Below, one piece after another: positions 15,601 through 24,050 of a stretch of DNA of 64,000 bases. The DNA is from Microbacterium sp. SD291 (lineage in GTDB: Bacteria > Actinomycetota > Actinomycetes > Actinomycetales > Microbacteriaceae), in the NCBI RefSeq assembly GCF_017355365.1, contig NZ_JADIJR010000002.1, positions 62,001 to 126,000 of the forward strand, in the 5' to 3' direction. A model generated the notes under the pieces. That model worked only from the letters and a program-made list of their open reading frames with translations. It was not told where the DNA came from and searched no databases. Position 1 is the stretch's first letter; every line of letters begins with the position of its first letter. The translations under genes were made by a program, and so were the position numbers.

Positions 15601-16184
15601 CATGACGCCGGAGGCGAGGAGTCCTCCTCGCGGAGCCGCGGCTCGGTTCGCCGCTCCGGCCGGGCTCCCGCCTTGTCCGCGTAGAACGCGCGGATGCGAC
15701 CCATGTCTGCGGCGACGTCGCCGGTGAGGTCGAACGTCGGGCCGAGACCGGTCGTCATGGTGGTGCGGTCGACGAAACCCAGCGTCACCGGCATCCCCGT
15801 CTCGCGGGCGATCCGGTAGAAGCCGGACTTCCAGTAGTCGTTGCCGCCGCGCGTGCCGTCGGGTGTGACGACCAGTCCGAACACCCCGCCGGCGTTGACC
15901 TGCGCCACCACGTCGTTCACGACGCGGGCGGGGTCGGCGCGGTCGACCGGGATCCCGCCGAGACGCCGCATGATGGGGCCACGCCATCCGCGGAAGAGGC
16001 TCTTCTTGCCGAGCCAGTGCACGTCGATCCCGAGACGCCAGGAGATGGCCAGCATCAGCACGAAATCCCAGTTGGAGGTGTGCGGTGCGCCGATCAGCAC
16101 CGAGGGGCGCGTCGGCGCTTTCCCTCCTGCGAGCGTCCAGCGGCTGAACGCCCAGTACAGGCGGGCGAGGAATCGTCTGAGCAT
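15600..16184 (-). CDS. 1-acyl-glycerol-3-phosphate acyltransferase family protein
   Basis: 194 aa PlsC-like enzyme for phospholipid synthesis. The catalytic H-x4-D box appears as HTSNWD near residue 35, and the later substrate-binding block as PDGTRGG. It is somewhat shorter than typical PlsC, as in the TagO-less actinobacterial subgroup. TACGGT lies exactly six bases before the ATG, indicating a leaderless mRNA. Divergent from the 48-aa gene at 16268. Confidence 0.87.
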   Translation of the reverse strand: MLRRFLARLYWAFSRWTLAGGKAPTRPSVLIGAPHTSNWDFVLMLAISWRLGIDVHWLGKKSLFRGWRGPIMRRLGGIPVDRADPARVVNDVVAQVNAGGVFGLVVTPDGTRGGNDYWKSGFYRIARETGMPVTLGFVDRTTMTTGLGPTFDLTGDVAADMGRIRAFYADKAGARPERRTEPRLREEDSSPPAS

Positions 16185-16190
16185 CTGTCC

Positions 16191-16196
16191 ACCGTA
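16191..16196 (-). promoter_or_regulatory. -10 box of leaderless acyltransferase transcript
   Basis: TACGGT, then GGACAG, then ATG. Confidence 0.55.
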
Positions 16197-16255
16197 GGGC
16201 AACCGCCGACCCGCTGTCGGCGAGGGCACGAGGAGCCGTCCGTCCGCAGCGGGCG

Positions 16256-16261
16256 TACCAT
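16256..16261 (+). promoter_or_regulatory. -10 box of leaderless 48-aa gene
   Basis: TACCAT, then CGAAGG, then ATG at 16268. Confidence 0.5.
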
Positions 16262-16267
16262 CGAAGG

Positions 16268-16414
16268 ATGACTGACACGCAGGCGGAGACCAGTGCCCCG
16301 CACGCACCCGAGGGGCTGCAGCCGCTGCTCGGCACCCTGAGCCTTCTCGCCGGCGACGCCGCGGGCTATTGCAGCGACGGCGTCTGCCACATCCCCGCGC
16401 AGAAGGCGCAGTAG
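16268..16414 (+). CDS. 48-aa protein with CSDGVC motif
   Basis: The short open frame encodes an acidic N-terminus, a Leu-rich helix (LQPLLGTLSLLAG) and a C-terminal AGYCSDGVCHIP with two cysteines five apart and a following His, suggestive of metal binding or a modified peptide. The only support for initiation is TACCAT six bases before the ATG, as in other leaderless genes here. Its 3' end forms a stem with sequence past the stop. No family recognised. It lies between an acyltransferase and a DHA2 exporter. Confidence 0.5.
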   Translation: MTDTQAETSAPHAPEGLQPLLGTLSLLAGDAAGYCSDGVCHIPAQKAQ

Positions 16415-16428
16415 CAGCAGACGCCGTC
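16376..16428. terminator. 12-bp stem overlapping the end of the 48-aa gene
   Basis: GACGGCGTCTGC (16376-16387) pairs with GCAGACGCCGTC (16417-16428); the 29-base loop contains the stop codon. Located between convergent genes. The large loop makes terminator function uncertain. Confidence 0.4.
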
Positions 16429-16435
16429 GGATGCG

Positions 16436-17914
16436 TCAGTGACCGGCGTGCGGAGCGCTCATCCCGTCGTCCGCCGGCTTGCGGATGAAGAACGCGCCGA
16501 CGACCGTCAGAGTCGCGATCACCGCACCGATCAGGAACGCGGTCTGCGACCCGGTGGCGACGGCCTCCGGGACCTCGGTGCCGCCGTTCTCGTTCGTGAT
16601 GACCGTGAACAGGGCCACCATCACCGCGATGCCCGCGGCGCCCGCCACCTGCTGGACCGTGCCGATCACGGCGCTGCCGTAGGAGTAGAACTTCGGCGTG
16701 AGCGAGGCCAGCGAGGCCGTGAACAGCGGCGTGAACGACAGCGCGAGACCCACGGACAGCACGATCTGCGAGATCATCACCAGCCACACCGGCGTGCTCA
16801 CGCTGAGCGTGGTGTAGAACCACAGTGTGGCGGCGGCGAGGATCGAGCCGGGGATCAGCAGGACCTGCGTGCCGCGTGCGTCGTAGATGCGGCCGATGAC
16901 GGGCCCGAGCAGGCCCATCGCGAGCGCACCGGGGAGCACGATGAGCCCCGAATCGAGAGTCGAGAGCTTCAGCGCGTTCTGCAGGTACAGCGGCACGAGG
17001 GTGATCGTGCCGAAGAACGCGAGCGACAGCAGGAACATCTGCGCCATCGACAGGGAGAAGCCGAGTGACTTGAAGACGCGGAGATCCAGGAGCGCGTCGT
17101 CCTCGCGCTGCAGGATGACCTGTCGCCACAGGAACACCGCGAAGGCGATCACGCCGACGGTCAGGGAGATCGCCAGCGGTGCCGGGTTCGCGTCGCCTTC
17201 GGCGAGCGAGCCGATCTGGCTGAGGCCGTAGACGATGCCGCCGAACCCGAACGCCGAGAGGATGATCGACAGCACGTCGAGCGGAGCCTTCGTGGTCTCG
17301 CCGACGTTGGTCAGCCAGCGCCAGCCGACGAACATCGCGACCAGCGCGATCGGCAGCACCACGACGAAGATCGCGCGCCAGCCGAAGTGGTCGAGCAGGA
17401 AGCCCGACATGGTCGGGCCGATCGACGGTGCGAGCGAGATCACGATGCTGACGCGTCCCATCATGCGTCCGCGCGACTCATTGGGCACGAGGTTCATGAT
17501 CGTGGTCATCAGCAGCGGCATCAGCATCGCGGTGCCGCCCGCCTGCACGACGCGGGCGAACAGCAGCATCTCGAAACCGGCTGCCAGCGCCGCGAGCAGC
17601 GTGCCGCCGGAGAAGAGGGCGAGGGCGGCGAGGAAGACCTGGCGCGTCGTGAAGCGCCGCAGCAGGAACCCGGTCGTCGGGATGACCACGGCCATGGTCA
17701 GCATGAACGCGCTGGTGACCCACTGCGCGGCGATCGGGGTGATCCCGAGGTCCGTGATGAGATGCGGGATCGCCATCCCCATCGTGGTCTCGTTGAGGAT
17801 GGCGACGAAGGCCGCGATCAGCAGCACCCAGATCACGCGCATGTCCCTGGGGGAGATGAAGCCTGAAGCGGGGGCAGGAGTCGTCGTGGTGGAACCGGTG
17901 TCGACGGCAGACAT
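16436..17914 (-). CDS. DHA2-family MFS drug exporter
   Basis: 492 aa, about 14 membrane segments. The N-terminal DHA motifs include NETTMGMAIPHLITDLG and TGFLLRRFTTRQVFL. ATG 17914 has GGAGG at five bases, preferred over an upstream in-frame ATG. Expected to be a proton-coupled multidrug exporter in the cytoplasmic membrane; the substrate is not readable. Divergent from the ABC exporter at 18086, with no regulator gene in between. Confidence 0.9.
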   Translation of the reverse strand: MSAVDTGSTTTTPAPASGFISPRDMRVIWVLLIAAFVAILNETTMGMAIPHLITDLGITPIAAQWVTSAFMLTMAVVIPTTGFLLRRFTTRQVFLAALALFSGGTLLAALAAGFEMLLFARVVQAGGTAMLMPLLMTTIMNLVPNESRGRMMGRVSIVISLAPSIGPTMSGFLLDHFGWRAIFVVVLPIALVAMFVGWRWLTNVGETTKAPLDVLSIILSAFGFGGIVYGLSQIGSLAEGDANPAPLAISLTVGVIAFAVFLWRQVILQREDDALLDLRVFKSLGFSLSMAQMFLLSLAFFGTITLVPLYLQNALKLSTLDSGLIVLPGALAMGLLGPVIGRIYDARGTQVLLIPGSILAAATLWFYTTLSVSTPVWLVMISQIVLSVGLALSFTPLFTASLASLTPKFYSYGSAVIGTVQQVAGAAGIAVMVALFTVITNENGGTEVPEAVATGSQTAFLIGAVIATLTVVGAFFIRKPADDGMSAPHAGH

Positions 17915-18073
17915 ATGGCCTCCTGAGGCGTCATGCGGAAGGGAAGTGTGCGAGTGCACGAGAGTCACTCAGCGTAACGGGATCCACAGACATTTCGTTC
18001 CGCTCCCATGGGAATCCGCTCACGGCGGACGGATGCCGCGCCCGTGCCTCGCCCCGGTGTCCGAGCCGCTGGG

Positions 18074-18079
18074 TACGCT
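18074..18079 (+). promoter_or_regulatory. -10 box of leaderless ABC exporter transcript
   Basis: TACGCT, then GGCGAT, then ATG at 18086. Confidence 0.55.
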
Positions 18080-18085
18080 GGCGAT

Positions 18086-20128
18086 ATGAGCATGGGCGGC
18101 GGGCATCCGGGGTTCCGGGGTATGGACGAGGCCGCGCAGCGCCGGCGCAATGCCGAGGCCCCTCGGATCGCGGGCCTCAGCGCCCGCGTGATCGCGCTGT
18201 TCCGGCCCTACCGCTGGCGCATCCTGTTCACCGGGATCCTCGTGATCGCCGGCGCCGGCATCGCGGTGATCCCACCGCTGCTGGTCCAGCGGATCTTCGA
18301 CGACGCGCTGTTCCCCATCACGGGAGGCGAGCCGCGTCTCGAGCTGCTGCTCGTCCTGGTGCTGGTCATGATCGGGCTGTTCCTGCTGTCCGCCGTGCTC
18401 GGCGTGGCGCAGACGTGGCTCACCTCCACCGTGGGCAACAGCGTCACCGGCGATCTCCGGGTGCGCCTGTTCGAGCATCTCCAGTCCATGGAGCTCGGGT
18501 TCTTCACCCGCACCAAGACCGGAGTCATCCAGTCCCGGCTGCAGAACGACGTCGGCGGCGTGTCCGGAGTGCTGACGAACACCGTCACCAGCATCCTCGG
18601 CAACGCCGTCACCGTCGCCGCCTCCCTCGTGGCGATGATCCTGATCGACTGGCGGCTCACGCTGATCGCCGTCGTGCTGATGCCCTTCCTCGTGCTCGTG
18701 CAGAGCCGGGTGGGGCAGGTGCGGGCGCGGATCGCGGGGGAGACGCAGGAGTCGCTCTCGGAGCTCACCTCCATCACGCAGGAGACGCTGAGCGTGTCCG
18801 GGATGCTGCTGTCGAAGTCGTTCAACCGCCAGCGCACCGAGTCGGAGCGGTACCAGGCCGAGAACCGCAACCAGGTGAAGCTGCAGGTGCGGCGCGCCAT
18901 GAGCGGCCAGGGCTTCTTCGCGGTCGTCCAGGTGCTGATGGCGAGCGTTCCGGCCGTGATCTACCTGGTCTCGGGCTACCTGATCGCGGGCGGGACGGGG
19001 GCGATCACGGCCGGAACCGTGGTCGCGTTCACGACCGTGCAGGCGCGGCTGCTGATGCCGCTGATGGGGCTCATGCGGGTCTCGCTCGACCTGCAGACCT
19101 CCTCCGCCCTGTTCGCGCGCATCTTCGAGTACCTCGACCTGGTGCCCGAGATCACGGATGCCCCGGACGCGATCTCCGTCGAGCAGGCGCCGGGCCCGCG
19201 CGGGCGGATCGAGTTCGCGGATGTCGTGTTCCGCTATCCGGATGCCGCAACCGATGCGCGCGCGACGCTGCAGGGCATCTCGTTCGTGGCGGAGCCCGGC
19301 CAGCATGTGGCGTTCGTCGGCCCCTCCGGCGCGGGCAAGACGACCGTGCTGTACCTGGCTCCGCGTCTGTACGAGGCGCACGGCGGTGCCGTGATGTTCG
19401 CCGGCGCCGATGTGCGCGGTCTCACGCACGAGTCGCTCATCGATCAGGTGGGCATCGTGTCGCAGGAGACCTACCTGTTCCACGCCACGATCCGCGAGAA
19501 CCTGCTCTACGCGAAACCGGGCGCCACAGAGGACGAGGTGATCGCGGCGTGCACCGCGGCGAACATCCACCACATCATCGCCGGGTTCGAGAAGGGCTAC
19601 GACACCGTCGTCGGCGAACGCGGCTACCGCCTCTCCGGCGGGGAGAAGCAGCGCATCGCGATCGCGCGGGTGCTGCTCAAGGACCCGCCGGTGCTGCTGC
19701 TCGACGAGGCGACCTCGGCTCTCGACACGGTCTCCGAGCGAGTGGTGCAGGAGGCGCTCGACGAGGCGGCCCGCGGTCGCACCACCCTCACGATCGCGCA
19801 CCGCCTGTCGACCGTGATGGGGGCCGACATGATCCATGTGCTCGACGCGGGGCGGATCATCGAGTCGGGCACGCACGCCGAGCTCCTCGCCCTCGGCGGG
19901 CTCTACGCCGAGCTCGCCCAGCAGCAGGTCGCGGCATCCCGGGTGCTGCAGACCGAGGCGGCCGTCGAGGCCGTCGTCGGCGGCATGGAGGCGGCGCTCG
20001 CCGGCCGGCGAGCCGACCGTGCACCTGCGGACTCGGCCGGGGCCGATGCCGTGGCCGCGCTCACCGCGCCGGTTCCGCTGCTCGACGCGGCGCATGCCGT
20101 CGAGAGGACGTACCCGCCGGAGGCGTGA
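18086..20128 (+). CDS. ABC exporter half-transporter (membrane domain plus ATPase)
   Basis: 680 aa. Residues 1-30 are polar and residues 35-340 hold six membrane helices of the type I exporter fold. The ATPase domain has GPSGAGKTT (Walker A), LSGGEKQR (signature), LLLDEATSALD (Walker B) and IAHRLSTV (H-loop). The tail of about 75 residues is Ala-rich. Forms dimers in the family; exports lipids or drugs. TACGCT sits six bases before ATG 18086; a second ATG follows at 18092. Confidence 0.9.
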   Translation: MSMGGGHPGFRGMDEAAQRRRNAEAPRIAGLSARVIALFRPYRWRILFTGILVIAGAGIAVIPPLLVQRIFDDALFPITGGEPRLELLLVLVLVMIGLFLLSAVLGVAQTWLTSTVGNSVTGDLRVRLFEHLQSMELGFFTRTKTGVIQSRLQNDVGGVSGVLTNTVTSILGNAVTVAASLVAMILIDWRLTLIAVVLMPFLVLVQSRVGQVRARIAGETQESLSELTSITQETLSVSGMLLSKSFNRQRTESERYQAENRNQVKLQVRRAMSGQGFFAVVQVLMASVPAVIYLVSGYLIAGGTGAITAGTVVAFTTVQARLLMPLMGLMRVSLDLQTSSALFARIFEYLDLVPEITDAPDAISVEQAPGPRGRIEFADVVFRYPDAATDARATLQGISFVAEPGQHVAFVGPSGAGKTTVLYLAPRLYEAHGGAVMFAGADVRGLTHESLIDQVGIVSQETYLFHATIRENLLYAKPGATEDEVIAACTAANIHHIIAGFEKGYDTVVGERGYRLSGGEKQRIAIARVLLKDPPVLLLDEATSALDTVSERVVQEALDEAARGRTTLTIAHRLSTVMGADMIHVLDAGRIIESGTHAELLALGGLYAELAQQQVAASRVLQTEAAVEAVVGGMEAALAGRRADRAPADSAGADAVAALTAPVPLLDAAHAVERTYPPEA

Positions 20129-20143
20129 GCGGGCGTGTGCGGG

Positions 20144-20917
20144 TCAGTGCGCCGAGAGGCCGCCGTCGACGAACAGCGAGTGCCCGGTGATGTACGCGGA
20201 TCCCGCGCCCGCGAGGAAGACGGCCGCTGCGGCGAAGTCCGACGGCACTCCGTTCCGGCCGATCATGGTGCGCGCGGCGAGGGCCTCGATCTGGGCGGGA
20301 TCCTCCTGGAGCCTCGCGTTGAGCGGCGTCAGCACGAAACCGGGCACGAGCGTGTTGCTCGTCACGCCGCTGCCGCCCCACGCCTCGGCCTCCGACCGCA
20401 TGAGCGACTCCACCGCGCCCTTCGACACGCCGTAGACACCGCTGCCGACGAACGCGCGGTGCGCCTGCTGGGAGCTGATGTGGATCAGGCGGCCGTAGCC
20501 GCGCTCGGCCATGCCCGTGGCATAGCGCTGGCCGAGCAGGAACGGGGCGAGGGCGTTGACGGTCATCGTCGCGTCCCAGTCGGCCTCCGTGATTGCCGGG
20601 TACGGCGGGCGGATGTTGATGCCGGCGGAGTTCACCAGGATGTCGGGCTCGCCGAACGGCTCGGCTGCGGCCTCGGCCACGGCGCGGATCCCGTCGCGGG
20701 TGCCGAGGTCGCCGACGACGCCGGCCACGCGGCATCCGGCGTCGCTGAGCTCGCGCACGGTCTCCTCGACGCGCGCCGCCCCGCGGGCGACGATCACGGT
20801 GGCCGCGCCCGCACGGGCGAGCGCGGTGGCGATGCCACGGCCGATGCCGGAGCTGCCGCCCGTGACCACCGCGGTGCGGGCGTCGAGGCAGAAGAGGTCG
20901 GTGAGATAGGCGTTCAT
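20144..20917 (-). CDS. Short-chain dehydrogenase/reductase
   Basis: 257 aa classical SDR. NAD(P) motif TGGSSGIG at 19-26, NSAG at 96-99, Asn121, Ser149 and catalytic Tyr162-x3-Lys166 (YGVSK). C-terminal FVDGG near 250 is typical. Closest in style to gluconate 5-dehydrogenase-like enzymes, but the substrate is unknown. AGGAGG precedes the ATG. Downstream of the GT2 gene in the same direction. Confidence 0.88.
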   Translation of the reverse strand: MNAYLTDLFCLDARTAVVTGGSSGIGRGIATALARAGAATVIVARGAARVEETVRELSDAGCRVAGVVGDLGTRDGIRAVAEAAAEPFGEPDILVNSAGINIRPPYPAITEADWDATMTVNALAPFLLGQRYATGMAERGYGRLIHISSQQAHRAFVGSGVYGVSKGAVESLMRSEAEAWGGSGVTSNTLVPGFVLTPLNARLQEDPAQIEALAARTMIGRNGVPSDFAAAAVFLAGAGSAYITGHSLFVDGGLSAH

Positions 20918-20963
20918 GATCCTCCTGAGGTGGCGGATGCCGAGCGCGCCGGCAGGGTGGCGC

Positions 20964-21911
20964 TCACCAGGCCAGTGCCGCGGCGAGCGTCGGATCCGGA
21001 CGGGCGGCCGCGAACTCGGGCAGCGCCTGCAACTCCTCGACGAACGAGGCGACCTCGGCGGCATAGGCGGGATCGGGATGCTCTGCGGCGATCAGGTGCA
21101 GGGGCGGCATGTCCATCGCGAGGATGAGCTCGAGCCTGGCCGTCACCGCGCCGGCTGCGCCTGCGTCGTGCAGGACCCGGATGCCCCCGCGGAGCGCGGC
21201 GAGGTAGTCGCGGAGCACCGTCAGCTTCGCCTTGCCCTGCGTGATCGAGCTGCCGTCCGCGCGCATGCGCCAGCGCACCAGCGGGTCGGGGATCGTGTCG
21301 AACGCGCGGGCGCGGGTGTACATCAGCTGCGCGACGATCTGGTCCTCGTACGCGACGTGCTCCGGGAAGCGCAGATCATCCCAGAAGCCGGTGCGGCTCA
21401 CCTTCGACCAGGCCACGATGTTCGCCGACGCGTGCGGATGCTCGAGGATCGTGGTGCCGACGCGCTCGGGCGAGGTCGCGGCGGCGACCCACGGCTGGAT
21501 CCGCCCCGGGACGTATCTCTCGCCGTCGGATCGCGTGCGCACGTACGCCGCCGCCGCGAAGTCGCTTCCCGAGCGCGCGAGGGCACCGGTGAGGCGCTCC
21601 AATGCGGCGGGCGCGAGTTCGTCGTCGCCGTCGAGGAAGCCGAGGTAAGGGGTGTCGACGAGGGCGAGGCCCGCATTGCGTGCGGCTCCGAGCCCCTGCG
21701 GCTCCGGGTTGCGGATGATCCGGAAGCGCGGGTCGGACTCCGCGGCATCCGCGAAGATCGCGCCGGTGTCGTCGACCGAGCCGTCGTCGACGAGGATCGC
21801 CTGCCATCGGGTCTCTGTCTGCGCGCGGAGCGAGTCGAGCGCGCCGGTGGCGAAGGCGGCGATGTCACGTCCGGGGACGATCATCGTCACGATCGGGGCG
21901 GATGCGGTCAC
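20964..21911 (-). CDS. Family 2 glycosyltransferase
   Basis: 315 aa GT-A fold. VDDGSVDD at 41-48 binds the nucleotide and LDGDDE at 93-98 is the metal-binding DxD region; YEDQIVAQLM resembles the catalytic ED motif. Likely transfers a sugar to a surface polysaccharide or teichoic-type polymer. GTG start with TAGACT exactly six bases upstream, so probably leaderless. Separated from the desulfurase by a repeat-rich gap. Confidence 0.85.
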   Translation of the reverse strand: MTASAPIVTMIVPGRDIAAFATGALDSLRAQTETRWQAILVDDGSVDDTGAIFADAAESDPRFRIIRNPEPQGLGAARNAGLALVDTPYLGFLDGDDELAPAALERLTGALARSGSDFAAAAYVRTRSDGERYVPGRIQPWVAAATSPERVGTTILEHPHASANIVAWSKVSRTGFWDDLRFPEHVAYEDQIVAQLMYTRARAFDTIPDPLVRWRMRADGSSITQGKAKLTVLRDYLAALRGGIRVLHDAGAAGAVTARLELILAMDMPPLHLIAAEHPDPAYAAEVASFVEELQALPEFAAARPDPTLAAALAW

Positions 21912-21917
21912 CGGTCG

Positions 21918-21923
21918 AGTCTA
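21918..21923 (-). promoter_or_regulatory. -10 box of leaderless GT2 transcript
   Basis: TAGACT, then CGACCG, then GTG at 21911. Confidence 0.55.
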
Positions 21924-21971
21924 TTGGCCGACCTTCGGCACTGGATCCGCCGGGGAACTCGCGGTCGGCTG

Positions 21972-22065
21972 TCACAACTCCGGAGAAATGGGCGCTGTGC
22001 GCCGGTAGAACCCCGGAATCACGAGGCGCCGTTCCGCGATGAGGGTCGGTTCTCCGGAGTCATGA
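21972..22065. repeat. Composite CCGGA repeat with terminal inverted arms
   Basis: ACTCCGGAGAA (21977-21987) is exactly complementary to TTCTCCGGAGT (22050-22060), and the flanks extend the match to 14 of 16. Between them GAACCCCGGAATCACGA is a diverged direct copy of the right arm GTTCTCCGGAGTCATGA. The right arm overlaps the desulfurase stop codon. Could be an attenuating structure or a dispersed element. Confidence 0.5.
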
Positions 22066-23199
22066 ACCGGAGACGGCGCGCACCGCGTCGGCGACCAGGG
22101 CGGCGAGCCGCTCGGGGGCGTCGTTCGGGAGGTGGTCTCGGCCGAACGTGAAGCGGACCGAGGTCTGCGCGATCTCCGGAGGGATGCCGCACGCCAGCAG
22201 CACATGCGAGGGCTCGTCGCTGCCGGCCGCGCACGCCGAGCCGCTCGACGAGACGATGCCGCGCCGCTCGAGCTCCAGCAGTACGGACTCTCCGCTGGTT
22301 CCCGCGAACGTGAAGCTGGCCGTGCCGGGCAGGCGCCGCTCCGCGTCACCGGTGAGCGCGGCCTGCGGCACGGATGCCAGCACCGCGTCGACGAACCGCC
22401 GGGTCGACGCGCCGACTCGCCCGGCGGTGGACTCCCGCTCCGCCTCGGCGAGATCGAGCGCGGTGGCCAGCGCGACGGCGCCGGCGACGTTCTCCGTCCC
22501 GGAGCGCCGTCCCCGCTCCTGCCCCCCGCCGTGCAGCAGCGGCTCCAGCGGCACACGACCGCGCACGCCCAGGGCCCCGATCCCCTTGGGGGCCCCGATC
22601 TTGTGGCCGGCGATGGACACGGCGTCCGCACCGAGCCGGTCCAGCGCGAGCCAGCCCGCGGACTGCACCGCATCCAGGTGCAGCGGCACTCCGGCACCTC
22701 GCGCGACGGTGCTCAGCTCCTCCGCCTCCTGCACCGTGCCGATCTCGTTGTTCGCGTGCCCGAGCGAAACCAGGGCGGTGTCGTCCCGCAGTGCGCCGGT
22801 GAGCGCCGACGGGCTGATCCGCCCCGCGGCATCCACGTCCAGACGCGTCACCGTCACGTCGTGGAAGCGCCGCAGATACTCCGCGGACTCGAGGATCGAC
22901 TCATGCTCGATCGGGGAGATCACCAGATGCCGGCGTCCGCGCTCCCGCGCCGCAAGCACGATGCCCTTCACTGCCAGGTTGTTCGCCTCGGTCCCGCCGG
23001 CGGTGAAGACCACGTCGCCGGTGCGCATCCCGAGCACCCGCGCAACACGAGCCCTGGCGTCGTCCAGCGCGCTCGCCGCTGCCTCGCCGACCGTGTGATG
23101 GCTCGACGGGTTGCCGAACACCCCGGTGAGGTACGGGCGCATGGCCTCCAGCACCTCCGGCCGGACCGGCGAGGTGGCGGCATGGTCGAGGTACAGCAT
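22060..23199 (-). CDS. Cysteine desulfurase (NifS/IscS class) in NAD operon
   Basis: 379 aa PLP enzyme that releases sulfur from Cys. Schiff-base Lys200 (SIAGHK), catalytic Cys323 in SSGSACAAGSDEPS, and PLP contacts GGTEANN near 68-74 and HANNEIG. The start overlaps the nadC stop by one base (TGATG). As last gene of nadA-nadB-nadC it most likely supplies sulfur for the NadA [4Fe-4S] cluster, as proposed for the NifS-like proteins beside nad genes in Bacillus. Confidence 0.9.
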   Translation of the reverse strand: MLYLDHAATSPVRPEVLEAMRPYLTGVFGNPSSHHTVGEAAASALDDARARVARVLGMRTGDVVFTAGGTEANNLAVKGIVLAARERGRRHLVISPIEHESILESAEYLRRFHDVTVTRLDVDAAGRISPSALTGALRDDTALVSLGHANNEIGTVQEAEELSTVARGAGVPLHLDAVQSAGWLALDRLGADAVSIAGHKIGAPKGIGALGVRGRVPLEPLLHGGGQERGRRSGTENVAGAVALATALDLAEAERESTAGRVGASTRRFVDAVLASVPQAALTGDAERRLPGTASFTFAGTSGESVLLELERRGIVSSSGSACAAGSDEPSHVLLACGIPPEIAQTSVRFTFGRDHLPNDAPERLAALVADAVRAVSGS

Positions 23200-24050
23200 C
23201 AGTCGATCCGCACGTCCAGCCCGAGGTCGAGCGCCCGCGCGGAGTGCGTCAGCGCGCCGACCGAGATCACATCCACCCCGGTGGCCGCGATGCCCGCGAC
23301 CGTGTCGAGGTTCACCCCGCCGGAGGCCTCTGCCTGCGCGCGGTCGCCGATCAGCTCGACGCCCGCGCGAAGCTCCTCGAGCGAGAAGTTGTCGAGCAGC
23401 ACGGTGTGCGCCCCGCCGTCGAGCACCGCCGGGATCTGCTCGAGCCGGTCGACCTCCACCACCACGTGGGTCGTGTGCGGCAGCTGAGCGAAGGCCTCGC
23501 GCAGCGCGGTGGCCAGGTCGGCACCCGACCGCTGGAGCACGGCGAGGTGGTTGTCCTTCGCCATCACCGCATCGGAGAGGGAGTGGCGATGGTTGTGACC
23601 GCCGCCCGAGCGCACCGCGTGACGCTCGAAGGCCCGCAGGCCCGGCGTCGTCTTGCGCGTGTCGGCGATGCGCGCCGTCGTGCCCTCGATCGCGCGCACG
23701 TACGCCGCGGTCAGCGTGGCGATGCCGCTCATGCGCTGGGTGAAGTTCAGCGCGATGCGCTCGGCGGTGAGGATGGCGCGCGCCGAGCCCGACACCGACG
23801 CGAGGACGTCTCCTGCCGCGAACGCGTCCCCGTCGCCGAGGTGCACGTCGACCGTGACCCCGGGATCGGTGAGCGCGAACGCGGCGGTGAACACCTCGCC
23901 GCCGCTGAACACGCCGGGTTCACGCGCGACGAGATCGGCGGTGGCGGTGGCGTCGGCCGGGAGAAGCGTCGTGCTGGTGAGGTCGCCCCACGGGGCGTCC
24001 TCCTCGAGGGCCGCTCCGACGACGCGGGCGATGAGGGCGGGGGTGAGCAT
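23199..24050 (-). CDS. nadC: Quinolinate phosphoribosyltransferase
   Basis: 283 aa. Converts quinolinate and PRPP to nicotinate mononucleotide. Conserved blocks: RIADTRKTTPGLR near 155, HNHRHSLSDAVMAKDNH and the C-terminal EASGGVN. Normal family length. The ATG at 24050 shares its base with the end of nadB, so translation is coupled. Third gene of the NAD unit. Confidence 0.93.
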   Translation of the reverse strand: MLTPALIARVVGAALEEDAPWGDLTSTTLLPADATATADLVAREPGVFSGGEVFTAAFALTDPGVTVDVHLGDGDAFAAGDVLASVSGSARAILTAERIALNFTQRMSGIATLTAAYVRAIEGTTARIADTRKTTPGLRAFERHAVRSGGGHNHRHSLSDAVMAKDNHLAVLQRSGADLATALREAFAQLPHTTHVVVEVDRLEQIPAVLDGGAHTVLLDNFSLEELRAGVELIGDRAQAEASGGVNLDTVAGIAATGVDVISVGALTHSARALDLGLDVRID

